Source: Promethearchaeia archaeon (GTDB lineage: Archaea; Asgardarchaeota; Lokiarchaeia; Sigyniarchaeales; SOKP01). From it: a stretch of 64,000 nt of DNA. Under the pieces are notes generated by a model. That model did not search any database. It was not told the DNA's origin and was given only the letters and a program-made list of their open reading frames with translations. The stretch spans positions 19,834-83,833 of the forward strand of contig JAHQWL010000093.1 in NCBI GenBank assembly GCA_029856155.1, read 5' to 3'. A program made the position numbers and the translations under genes. Below, piece after piece: positions 26,488 through 34,662 of this stretch. Positions within the stretch are counted from its first letter, which is position 1; the number at the start of each line of letters is the position of its first letter.

Positions 26488-26971
26488 ATATAAGGATTAA
26501 AGTGAATTACTTTATAATATTTTTTTTGGAAACCATAAATAGTGGAATGCATTATTTTTTTTACAAATAAATTAATTTGAAATTTTAAAAAGTAATAAGG
26601 TCTTCAATCCAATTTTAATGATAAATTATCAAAGTAATAAGAGACGGAAAGGTTTAGGGAAAAAGTACAGGAATTAATTGTGTGATTTTATTATTTTGTT
26701 CGAATATTATCACTTGAAAACCTCTTTTAGGCGTTTGACTTCTCTAAAAAAGAAAACTAAAGGAGAATATAAATTGCATTTTAACTTTACTTTTTACTTT
26801 TTTTATATTTTTTAATCAAATCATATAAAAAATTATTCAAAATCCAAATTTAGGAGGATATACCTTATCTATCAAGAAACTTTGACACGTATAAAGATTT
26901 ACAATAAGTAATAAAAAGGATCATTTTTTTCTGTATTAAAAAAACGTAGAATTTAAACAAAGTGAGGTATA
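26488..26971. other. Intergenic region upstream of the small zinc-ribbon gene
   Basis: About 480 bp with no ORF of note and no tRNA-like structure that I could recognise. It must hold the promoter of the HAD gene on the minus strand and that of the 53-residue zinc-ribbon gene on the plus strand. A slightly less AT-rich patch lies near 26640-26760 (GAGACGGAAAGGTTTAGGG and GGCGTTTGACTTCTC). It could be part of a non-coding RNA, but I have no structural support for one. Confidence 0.4.
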
Positions 26972-27133
26972 TTGGACGCAAAATTATTTAAAAAAACTTT
27001 TCCTTACATTTGTGATGAATGTAAGCAATTCGCTCATACATTACACGATTTTTGTGATAAGTGTGGTGCGGATTCTTTAAGGAAAGCTCTTAATGATGAT
27101 TATAAAAATCATAATAATTCAAAGAAGAAGTAA
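26972..27133 (+). CDS. Small zinc-ribbon protein, 53 aa, TTG start
   Basis: The frame TTG-GAC-GCA to TAA at 27131-27133 encodes 53 residues. Two knuckles, CDEC and CDKC, stand 17 residues apart (first Cys to first Cys) and give a four-cysteine zinc site, followed by a basic Lys/Asn tail ending in SKKK. A GTGAGGT Shine-Dalgarno sequence at 26962-26968 is well placed for the TTG at 26972, and no ATG is available in frame upstream. A small zinc-binding protein, possibly nucleic-acid or ribosome associated, is a reasonable guess. No specific family is recognised. Confidence 0.65.
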   Translation: MDAKLFKKTFPYICDECKQFAHTLHDFCDKCGADSLRKALNDDYKNHNNSKKK

Positions 27134-27184
27134 CAGGATGGGCTAAATAAGTCAATTTTAATTCTCCTAAGTGTCATTTCATTT

Positions 27185-28096
27185 TTACTTTTTCTCAAAA
27201 CTATTTAATTCTTCAAGAATGTTTTTATCCTGCAATCCCAGTGATTTTAAAAGAATTTTAAGTTGAATAATGGCATTTTCAGCCCTTAATTCTTTAGCAA
27301 TATGTAATGCTCGAATAAATTGATCCTTTGCTTCCTTAATTCTTCCCAAATAGAAAAGTGCTTCACCAACATATCCAAGACCTTTAACGATTAATTCCGC
27401 ATAATTTGCATCAATTGCTACATTAGTCCCTTTCTTGAAATATCTTACTGCTTCTTCTAAGTTATTTTCCTTCTTTTGGAGAATTCCCAAATTGAAGTAA
27501 GTATTGATGATCCCTTTATCATCTTTAATTTCTTTAAAAACCTTTAATGTTTTCTTATATAATTCAAAAACCACATCCCATTTTTCATTGGTTTCATGGA
27601 TGTAAATTAGATTTCCTAAGCAATCTAATAAGTTATAAATATCATTATTATCTGAACAAATCACACTACAATCTAAAAAAATATCACATGCTTCATCATT
27701 TTGATTTAATTTTAAATAACTATTCCCAATTCCTTTTAAGCATGTGATCTGTTCATGAATTTGTTTTAATTCCTCATAAATATTATATGCTTTTTCGTAA
27801 GAGGCAATAGATCTATGATAATCACCTTCTTTATAATATAAAGTGCCTAACACACCATAAACTGCTGCTTGACCTAACCTATCTTTTTGTTTTTTAAAAT
27901 GTTTTAAACAGATTATGTAATTTTTTTCAGAGTCTCTAAAATTCTCCAATTGCAATTGAATTAGAGCGATATCACTTAATTCTTTAATATAGTTTGAATT
28001 TTTACCAATTTCATCTAATTCTTTTAAATTTTCCAACTTTTTAGTTAATAAATGCCGTAATTCCTCTTTCTTGAGCTCAGTCTCATTCTCTGTCAT
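27185..28096 (-). CDS. TPR-repeat protein
   Basis: The 303-residue, entirely helical protein has about six to seven tetratricopeptide repeats from about residue 40 to 290. Examples are AAVYGVLGTLYYKEGDYHRS and IINTYFNLGILQKKENNLEE. The N terminus is charged and possibly a short coiled coil. There is no catalytic or membrane domain. It probably mediates protein contacts. It is related in style to the zinc-ribbon TPR protein at 24.2-25.7 kb but lacks the ribbon. The next gene upstream on the same strand (C_GCAxxG_C_C family) ends 39 bp away, so the two may be co-transcribed. Confidence 0.8.
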   Translation of the reverse strand: MTENETELKKEELRHLLTKKLENLKELDEIGKNSNYIKELSDIALIQLQLENFRDSEKNYIICLKHFKKQKDRLGQAAVYGVLGTLYYKEGDYHRSIASYEKAYNIYEELKQIHEQITCLKGIGNSYLKLNQNDEACDIFLDCSVICSDNNDIYNLLDCLGNLIYIHETNEKWDVVFELYKKTLKVFKEIKDDKGIINTYFNLGILQKKENNLEEAVRYFKKGTNVAIDANYAELIVKGLGYVGEALFYLGRIKEAKDQFIRALHIAKELRAENAIIQLKILLKSLGLQDKNILEELNSFEKK

Positions 28097-28135
28097 AAAA
28101 ATAATTTAAAAATTGTATTACCTTTATTTAATTCC

Positions 28136-28570
28136 TTATAATATATCCTCTAAAATCTTAGCCGAATCCTTTACATACTCAAGGCATTTCTTTTCAAAAA
28201 AATCATTTTGATCATAATATTCCCTTCCTTCAAGAGTACTAATTTCACATCCTAGCAGTTCCTTACAGTTTATAGAGCCATGAATTTTTTGAAATCGATT
28301 TGTAAATTCTCTTACAACCTCGTATGTTTTATCTCTCGCTTCTGTATCTCCACTTTCGCCCATACCATATCTTAAGCCAATAACCATAAAAGCCCCAGAC
28401 ACAGCACCACATGTATTTTGCATACGACCCATTCCACCCCCAAATCCTGTAGCTAATTTTAAGGCTGTCTCTCTATCTATTCCATTTTGAGTGGCATAAG
28501 AGCTAAATACTGACTGAGCACAATTAAAATTTCCTCTAAAAGAAGAAATAGCTTTTTCTATATTAGACAT
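28136..28570 (-). CDS. C_GCAxxG_C_C family putative redox protein
   Basis: The 144-residue protein shows the family pattern: NCAQSVF near residue 17, GFGGGMGRMQNTCGAVSGA near 43-61, then CKELLGC and a late Cys (KKCLEYV). The conserved cysteines and glycines mark proteins thought to take part in electron transfer or thiol redox reactions, often encoded near oxidoreductases in anaerobes. The biochemical role is not established for the family. It is divergent from the AmrS-type radical SAM gene 121 bp away and probably heads a unit with the TPR gene. Confidence 0.8.
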   Translation of the reverse strand: MSNIEKAISSFRGNFNCAQSVFSSYATQNGIDRETALKLATGFGGGMGRMQNTCGAVSGAFMVIGLRYGMGESGDTEARDKTYEVVREFTNRFQKIHGSINCKELLGCEISTLEGREYYDQNDFFEKKCLEYVKDSAKILEDIL

Positions 28571-28691
28571 TTCGTAAAAATTCTTTTTTTTATAAATATT
28601 GCAAATTAAAGGTATAAGAAATATAAAATTTCATATCTATTATATATCTAGTGATACAATAAGCAAATAATTACTGGATAGAGGTAGCAAT

Positions 28692-29804
28692 ATGAAATTA
28701 AAAGCAAAATTATATGATAAACTAGATGATAAAAAAGTAAAATGTCATGTATGTGCCAACGAATGTACAATACTTACTGATAAGGTTGGGATATGTAGAA
28801 CAAGAAAAAATTTTGATGGAGATTTATACACATTAATTTATGGCTCAATGATATCATCTGGTAGTTTAGATCCCATTGAGAAGAAGCCACTTTATAATTT
28901 CTGGCCTGGTGCTACAGCATATTCAATTGCATCTATTGGATGTTCTTTTAAGTGCCAGAATTGTCAAAACTGGTCGATCAGCCAAGCAAATCCAACAGAT
29001 AATGGAAAAAATGGATTTTTTGATCTTAAAGGTTATGAAGGTCGTGGAATGTCATTAGTCGAAATGACACCCGAGCAATTAGAAAAAAGAGTTGTTAAGA
29101 GTGGAGCAAAGACTCTGGCTTATACTTATAACGAACCATTAATATGGCATGAATGGATAATAGACACAGTCCCTCTCTTGAAAAAGCATGGTATTAAAAC
29201 AATTTTAGTAACAAATGGTTATTCTACAGCTGAAGCAACAAAAGAGTTAATTGATGTAGGAATTGACGCTGCAAATATCGATATTAAGGCAATGTCGGAT
29301 GATTTCTATAAAAAAATTTGCGGAGTCACATCAGTTAAACCTGTTTTGGACACGGCTAATCGTTTTAAATCCAATGGAGTTCATGTAGAAATTACTAATT
29401 TAATAATACCCGATTTAAACGACAATAAGGAAGATATTCAAAAACTATGCAAGTGGATAGTGGATAATTTAGGAAAAAATACTCCTATTCACTTTTCTGC
29501 ATATCATCCTGATTTCAAAATGCCCTCAATGAAACATACTCCTTATGAAACCTTAGACATGGCTTATAATATTGCTAAGGAAGTCGGTGTATATTTTCCT
29601 TACGTAGGAAATATAAGCCATGGGGAGGGAGGCAACACCTACTGCCCAAATTGTAAATTTTTATTATTAGAAAGAAGGGGTTATAGTTTTAAAAAAATTA
29701 ATGTAGATGATGATAATAAATGTCCTAATTGCTCTTATGAACTGAGTAATGATATTGTTGGTGAAATAAACAAAAATCCTTCACATAGATTTTCTTTCTT
29801 TTAA
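28692..29804 (+). CDS. amrS: AmrS-type radical SAM protein (AmmeMemoRadiSam system)
   Basis: The 370-residue protein has the N-terminal cysteine motif CHVCANEC...GIC (about residues 17-36), the radical SAM cluster motif CSFKCQNC (about 84-91), and the TIM-barrel segments TYNEPLIWHEW, TNGYST and DIDIKAM-like NIDIKAMSD. A C-terminal extension carries two CxxC pairs (CPNC twice), suggesting a zinc ribbon. It resembles the pyruvate-formate-lyase-activase-like protein that co-occurs with AMMECR1 and Memo proteins, neither of which is encoded here. The start at ATG 28692 is supported by GAGGT 6 nt upstream. The reaction is not known with certainty, and an activase or protein-modifying role is the usual proposal. 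Confidence 0.85.
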   Translation: MKLKAKLYDKLDDKKVKCHVCANECTILTDKVGICRTRKNFDGDLYTLIYGSMISSGSLDPIEKKPLYNFWPGATAYSIASIGCSFKCQNCQNWSISQANPTDNGKNGFFDLKGYEGRGMSLVEMTPEQLEKRVVKSGAKTLAYTYNEPLIWHEWIIDTVPLLKKHGIKTILVTNGYSTAEATKELIDVGIDAANIDIKAMSDDFYKKICGVTSVKPVLDTANRFKSNGVHVEITNLIIPDLNDNKEDIQKLCKWIVDNLGKNTPIHFSAYHPDFKMPSMKHTPYETLDMAYNIAKEVGVYFPYVGNISHGEGGNTYCPNCKFLLLERRGYSFKKINVDDDNKCPNCSYELSNDIVGEINKNPSHRFSFF

Positions 29805-29836
29805 ATTTAATAAAAGATAAAAAAAATTAAAAGGAA

Positions 29837-30508
29837 TTAGAAATAACCCGAAATGCTAACTCCAACCACTAGTAGTAGAAATCCTTGAATGAAACAAAAG
29901 ATTGAAAAGATCACTGCTAAAGGAGGCCAGGAAATTGCTTTTGAAAGGGTCATGAATACTTTTACGTAGAATTTAGCTGTAAGAGCTACTATTGCAAATA
30001 CTATTATGAATATAATTGCTAAAACTATCTTTGGGTTAACGAATACCGCAATAACATCTACTACTTGTTGGGGAATAGCTAAAGCTATAATAATTACCAC
30101 CAAAGTAGCAGCTAATACTCCAATTAAACTCGCAAGTGGTAGATCGTTTGCCGGTTTTACAAATGTTATAACTCCAAAAATAATCAAGAGTATTGAAGTA
30201 AAAAGATTTCTACTATTTTCAGATGTAGCAGCATAATGTTCACTAGGTGGAATATCAAACATCAATCCCGCAACTCCAGAAATTAAAGCTAATATCCCCA
30301 CTATGAATCCTATGTAAGTTATCGCTTTCAAGAATTTTGTAACATCAAAATCCCAGTCTTCCACCTTTCTTTTCTTAAAGGAATGTCTCCTTTTAGTCTC
30401 ATAAGCCGCATATATTAACCACATAATCCCCAGAATGAGCATAAACCAGCCACCGAGTTTTCCTAGTGGTTTTAAAATATGTTCTGTAAAATCAAATTGA
30501 AAAATCAA
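29837..30508 (-). CDS. Polytopic membrane protein of unknown function
   Basis: The 223-residue protein has about six hydrophobic helices: near residues 14-34, 55-78, 98-115, 125-147, 155-178 and 195-220. A basic cytoplasmic loop (KRRHSFKKRKVEDWDFD) lies between the first two. No conserved polar motif suggests transport, and no signal peptide cleavage is evident. It is convergent with the AmrS gene. I do not recognise the family. Confidence 0.65.
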   Translation of the reverse strand: MIFQFDFTEHILKPLGKLGGWFMLILGIMWLIYAAYETKRRHSFKKRKVEDWDFDVTKFLKAITYIGFIVGILALISGVAGLMFDIPPSEHYAATSENSRNLFTSILLIIFGVITFVKPANDLPLASLIGVLAATLVVIIIALAIPQQVVDVIAVFVNPKIVLAIIFIIVFAIVALTAKFYVKVFMTLSKAISWPPLAVIFSIFCFIQGFLLLVVGVSISGYF

Positions 30509-30617
30509 TTATTTTCACTCTTAAATGTAAATTTAGATTTGTTATTATATTGTATATACAAACTTAAAAATATATTTCAAAGGGAGTCCAATAATTCAAA
30601 ATTAGAATTTGAAAGGA

Positions 30618-32303
30618 TTAAGTTATAAAAGAAACTGTTTTTTTAATGTAATCCATATAAAACTCAATTTCTTGATTTTTTTTATTTTCATCCCATGAGT
30701 ATTCTTTTGCCATTAATTCAGCAACTTTACTTGCTGCTTCAAATGCTTTTTTATGATCAACCCATAGAGCCATTTCTGTTCGTCTACAAAATAAATCAAT
30801 TAAATGAGGCGTCAATTCATACTGTAATGCATAAACTACCTCAGCTTTTATAAAATTATTTTCTTCGATAATTTTATCTCCTAATGAGACATCTTCTTTA
30901 ATTAATTCTAATACTTTTATAGCACCTTTCCCATACTGGTGATAAATATGATCTGCAATATCATCTTCTATTTCCAGTTCCGAATGTTTTAGTTCTTTCT
31001 CCCAGTCATCTTTTCCTAGTCCAATAATGAAGGGTTGTTTACTAAAATGTTTTTCTCTAGCAGCATTAAGAAATAAATTTTTATTTTTTATATGATTAAA
31101 CACATCTTCAGCCATTGCTCTCCATTCAGTCAATTTTCCCCCCGTAATCGTAAGTAATCCATCTTCAGAGAAAAATATGATGTGATTACGTGAAACTTCA
31201 CTCTCGGATTTCTCTTTTTGCATTACCAGTGGTCTTATTCCAGCATATGTTGATAATATATTTTCATATCCTATCTGAGCATTAGGAAAATAGTATTTTG
31301 CAGATTCAATCAAGTAATCAGCGTCTTCTTTATCACAATAAGGATTTGCTAAATCTCCTTTAAAATCCGTATCAGTTGTACCAATTATAGTAAATTCTTT
31401 ATTTCTTGGTAAGACAAAGAATGCTCTACCATCCGTTTTTGAGATTACTATAGCAGCGTTTCGATTATTAATGTGTTTTCTTCTATATTGAATGTGAACT
31501 CCTTTTGTTGGTCTAATTAATGGATTAGGTATATCCTCGGGGTAAATACCAATTAATTGATCAGTCCATATTCCCGTAGCATTTACTACTAATTTAGCTT
31601 TAACTTCGAAATCAATTTCATTTTCTAAATCAGTACATTTTATTCCAATAATTGTTCCATTATCCTTTATATAACCATTTACTTTACAGTAATTTACAGC
31701 AACTGCCCCTCGTATAATAGCTTCCTTAATTATTTCTAAGGTTAGCCTTGCATCATCTAGATTTGTGTCATAATATACTGCTCCACCTAAATTGCCCTCT
31801 CTAATATATTCTGGTTCTAATTCAAATATCTCTTCAGGTGAAACCATCCGAGATTTCTTATAATTTTTAAATTCTGAATCTTTATCACTTAAAAAGTCAT
31901 AAACTTTCGTTGCACCTTTAATATCACGCTTTTTATATTTCCCTCCTTCTAACTCAACAAATAGGAAAGGAATTGGTCGTATAAGATGAGGTATATGAGC
32001 TCTCATCCAATTTCTTTCGTGTAAAGCCTCCTTTACCAAATCCAAATCTCCATGAGCAATGTATCTAATACCTCCATGGCCAAGTTTCGAACTTCTTGAA
32101 GATGTTCCCGCAGCAAAGTCTTGCATATCAATACAAGCAACCTTTAATCCTCTCATTGAGGCTTCTCTTGCTATTCCTGCTCCTGTAATTCCCGCTCCTA
32201 TAATTACAATATCATAACTAGTTTCTTGTAATTTTTTTATAATTTTATCTCTGTTCTTATAATTCCAAGTGTGATCAAATAATTTCTTTTCTAAATCTTC
32301 CAT
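30618..32303 (-). CDS. glpD: FAD-dependent glycerol-3-phosphate dehydrogenase
   Basis: The 561-residue protein has the FAD-binding Rossmann motif IVIIGAGITGAGIAREA (about residues 32-49) and the family signature FAAGTSSRSSKLGHGGIRYI. The catalytic-domain segments RPTKGVHIQY, IGTTDTDFKGD and TGGKLTEWR follow, with a C-terminal helical domain of about 150 residues. GlpA/GlpD enzymes (EC 1.1.5.3 class) oxidise sn-glycerol-3-phosphate to dihydroxyacetone phosphate and pass electrons to quinone or another acceptor at the membrane. No GlpB or GlpC partners are nearby. In an archaeon the enzyme handles the bacterial/eukaryotic stereoisomer of glycerol phosphate, either from glycerol use or lipid turnover. 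Confidence 0.9.
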   Translation of the reverse strand: MEDLEKKLFDHTWNYKNRDKIIKKLQETSYDIVIIGAGITGAGIAREASMRGLKVACIDMQDFAAGTSSRSSKLGHGGIRYIAHGDLDLVKEALHERNWMRAHIPHLIRPIPFLFVELEGGKYKKRDIKGATKVYDFLSDKDSEFKNYKKSRMVSPEEIFELEPEYIREGNLGGAVYYDTNLDDARLTLEIIKEAIIRGAVAVNYCKVNGYIKDNGTIIGIKCTDLENEIDFEVKAKLVVNATGIWTDQLIGIYPEDIPNPLIRPTKGVHIQYRRKHINNRNAAIVISKTDGRAFFVLPRNKEFTIIGTTDTDFKGDLANPYCDKEDADYLIESAKYYFPNAQIGYENILSTYAGIRPLVMQKEKSESEVSRNHIIFFSEDGLLTITGGKLTEWRAMAEDVFNHIKNKNLFLNAAREKHFSKQPFIIGLGKDDWEKELKHSELEIEDDIADHIYHQYGKGAIKVLELIKEDVSLGDKIIEENNFIKAEVVYALQYELTPHLIDLFCRRTEMALWVDHKKAFEAASKVAELMAKEYSWDENKKNQEIEFYMDYIKKTVSFIT

Positions 32304-32509
32304 CTATATCAGTTTGAAGAATTATCAAATCTAAATTAATTTTTCTTGATATGATCATTTTACTAAAATTTTTATTATAACTTTTTTTTGAAAATTTAAT
32401 TATTCATATGAATAATACATATTTTTGCGAAATGTAAAGATTTAAAATAAGAAATTAAGTTCTTATATAAGTACAGCTAATTTTTGATTTAAAAAAAGGA
32501 TATTATAAT

Positions 32510-32890
32510 ATGTCAAAATCTGGAAAAAAAAAAATCTTAATTGTAGATGATGCGCAGTTTATAAGAAATCGGATTAAAAAAGTAATAGAAACAATGGAGT
32601 TTGCTGAAGTTGCTGGTGAAGCTTCAAATGGCGATGATGCGATATCTCTTTACAAAGAATTAAAGCCAGATTTGGTAACGATGGATCTGGTAATGCCCAA
32701 TACTGATGGCATTAAAGCTATTGAAGAAATTATGAAATTTGATAAAAAAGCAAAAATTGTTGTAGTATCTGCAATGGGCCAGGAGCTAAGCATTCTTGAA
32801 GCGACTGAAAAAGGAGCTAAGGATTACATAAAAAAACCTTTTAAAGAAGAAGATATCTACAGAACTATTGAAAAATTTTTAAAAGCTTAG
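32510..32890 (+). CDS. Stand-alone CheY-like response regulator receiver
   Basis: The 126-residue protein is a complete receiver domain and nothing else. The acidic pair D13-D14, phospho-acceptor D59 (in TMDLVMPNTDG), S87 and K109 in the KKP turn are all present. Receivers of this kind work as CheY in chemotaxis or as phosphorelay intermediates. No histidine kinase, CheA, flagellar/archaellar or output-domain gene is found within the window. AAAAAGGA lies upstream of the ATG as a weak Shine-Dalgarno sequence. The signalling partner must be encoded elsewhere. Confidence 0.9.
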   Translation: MSKSGKKKILIVDDAQFIRNRIKKVIETMEFAEVAGEASNGDDAISLYKELKPDLVTMDLVMPNTDGIKAIEEIMKFDKKAKIVVVSAMGQELSILEATEKGAKDYIKKPFKEEDIYRTIEKFLKA

Positions 32891-32917
32891 ACTAAAAATT
32901 GATTTCAAATTTTACTT

Positions 32918-33889
32918 TTAAAAATCTTTTAAAAGAGTGTTAAGAATTAAAGGCATAGAATAAATATCATAATAATTATGTTCAATTATTTCCTTTATTA
33001 ATCCAATATATCTTTCAGAATTTTCCTTATATTTTCGATAGCATAGACCAACAAGATTACTTGGTAATGTATTATCTCTTGTCCATCTCAATAGTTTTTC
33101 TTCCATATTCGTTAAGGAAAATTTATCATATTGTCCTTTGTATAAGCGACGACAATGATGATAGAGATCTATATGATGGAATTTCGTATTATTTTTTTCA
33201 TATGGGGAATCTTCTTCAGAGATCATAGGATTTTCATCAAAAAAATATAAAAATCGATTTGATAAATATGGTATATCAAAGGTTTTTCCATTATAAGTAA
33301 TGAAACATTTAAAATTCGGAAGTATTTTAGTTTTCAGATGTTCATAAATTGCTATTTCTTCTTCAAGTTCTCTTGCGAAAAAGAGATGGATTTTAAAGTT
33401 GCCATTTTTAAAGAAGCCAATCCCGATTAGGATAACAGGGCTATCAATTATCCCTAAGGTCTCAATATCTAAAAACAAGAAATCTTCAATTTTAAAGCAA
33501 AAACTTACATCCAAATCATTAATATATCGATTCTTTGTTAGAGTTTTATAATCCTTATTTTTAATTAAGCTAATAATTTCATTAGCAGTTGCACTAAAAT
33601 TTAAATTATATTTTAAATCTATTAGAGTTTTAATCCCTCTTCGATTTAATTTTTTTTCGATTAACTCTCCAATATAACTTACAGTTTTAAGGTTATATAA
33701 CAATTTTTTCTGTGTTTTTAATAAATTAATTTCATTTGGTATATCTCTTTCCTCCCAAAATAATTCGATGAACTCACCCATATCATTTTTAATAACACGA
33801 TTATTTTGGTATAAATCTTCTAGTCGTTTACCACGATACTGTTCCACTAATGGTGTAATATCAAAACGTTCGAATTTGTAGTAATCCAT
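32918..33889 (-). CDS. Predicted DEDD 3'-5' exonuclease, RNase H-like (YprB/RNase_H_2 type)
   Basis: The 323-residue protein has an N-terminal helical region of about 130 residues with a helix-hairpin-helix-like part (LNRRGIKTLIDLKYNLNF). The RNase H-like domain follows with the acidic motifs FLDIETLG (about 138), ITYNGKTFDIPYL (about 198), HIDLYHHCR (about 237) and HNYYDIYSM (about 303). These supply the DEDD metal ligands and the Tyr/His-type final motif. It probably digests single-stranded DNA or RNA ends during repair or processing. It is a single gene on the minus strand, convergent with the CheY gene. Confidence 0.82.
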   Translation of the reverse strand: MDYYKFERFDITPLVEQYRGKRLEDLYQNNRVIKNDMGEFIELFWEERDIPNEINLLKTQKKLLYNLKTVSYIGELIEKKLNRRGIKTLIDLKYNLNFSATANEIISLIKNKDYKTLTKNRYINDLDVSFCFKIEDFLFLDIETLGIIDSPVILIGIGFFKNGNFKIHLFFARELEEEIAIYEHLKTKILPNFKCFITYNGKTFDIPYLSNRFLYFFDENPMISEEDSPYEKNNTKFHHIDLYHHCRRLYKGQYDKFSLTNMEEKLLRWTRDNTLPSNLVGLCYRKYKENSERYIGLIKEIIEHNYYDIYSMPLILNTLLKDF

Positions 33890-33970
33890 TGTCTATAGTA
33901 AATCTAGCTATTTTATTTAATAATGTATTCTCTTAAGATTTATAATAAAAATGATAGTGTGGAGAAAATT

Positions 33971-34612
33971 TTATTCAAATTTAAAAATATAAGTATTCAT
34001 ATTTTCTTTTCCCCAAGTTTCAGATGTAATGATTTCTTTCTCAAATTTAAGAAGTTTCAGACCTAAAGGAGAGAAAATATTCAGAATTTCTTCTTTAGAA
34101 TATGGTCTGGAATACATATTTTCGCCTTTAAACTTAATGATCACATCATTATCTAGGTCAGCACCGTCTATCCATGGTCCGTTTAAGCAGAGATAGAAAA
34201 ATGCTCCCTTTTTTAATGATTGAACAATTCTTTTTGCTGTTTCTTTGAATAATTGCGGATTAAGATGGAGCAGGGAGTACGAAGAGAAAATTCCATCGAA
34301 TTCTTCGTTATAATTTAGATCTGTCATCGAAATATCTTTAAAATTAGCTTCAGGAACATTTTTTTGTGCTATTTTAATCATCTCTGAAGATAAATCAATA
34401 CCTAATACATTGAATCCTTTCTCAATTAATAATTTAGAATATGGTAATCCTGTACCTGAACCCAAATCTAAAATATACCCTTCTTTAGGAAGGAGTTCAC
34501 AAAAATAGTTAAAAAGTGCATGAATTTCTTCATGGAATTCTTTGTTGTAGGTTTTAGCAACGTTATCCCAGGCTTTTTTATTAAGCTTTATGATATCCAA
34601 TTTATCTTTCAA
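33971..34612 (-). CDS. Class I SAM-dependent methyltransferase
   Basis: The 213-residue protein has the class I motifs: motif I YILDLGSGTGLPYSKLL (about residues 46-62) for SAM binding, the acidic end of strand two in VLGIDLSSEMI, and motif post-II FDGIFSSYSLLHLNP. The domain fills the protein. It resembles small-molecule methyltransferases of the UbiE/type-11 group. The acceptor is unknown and no pathway context is apparent from neighbours. It lies on the minus strand between the exonuclease and an acyl-CoA dehydrogenase gene, 50 bp downstream of the latter. Confidence 0.82.
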   Translation of the reverse strand: MKDKLDIIKLNKKAWDNVAKTYNKEFHEEIHALFNYFCELLPKEGYILDLGSGTGLPYSKLLIEKGFNVLGIDLSSEMIKIAQKNVPEANFKDISMTDLNYNEEFDGIFSSYSLLHLNPQLFKETAKRIVQSLKKGAFFYLCLNGPWIDGADLDNDVIIKFKGENMYSRPYSKEEILNIFSPLGLKLLKFEKEIITSETWGKENMNTYIFKFE

Positions 34613-34662
34613 GGTGATCAGGTTAATTTTATGTTAAAATAAAAGGAATGTCAGTTGTTTCT

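Noticed and set aside
26640..26760. Less AT-rich patch as a structured non-coding RNA
   Set aside because: I could not find compensating stems or a known RNA motif, so only the intergenic note is kept.
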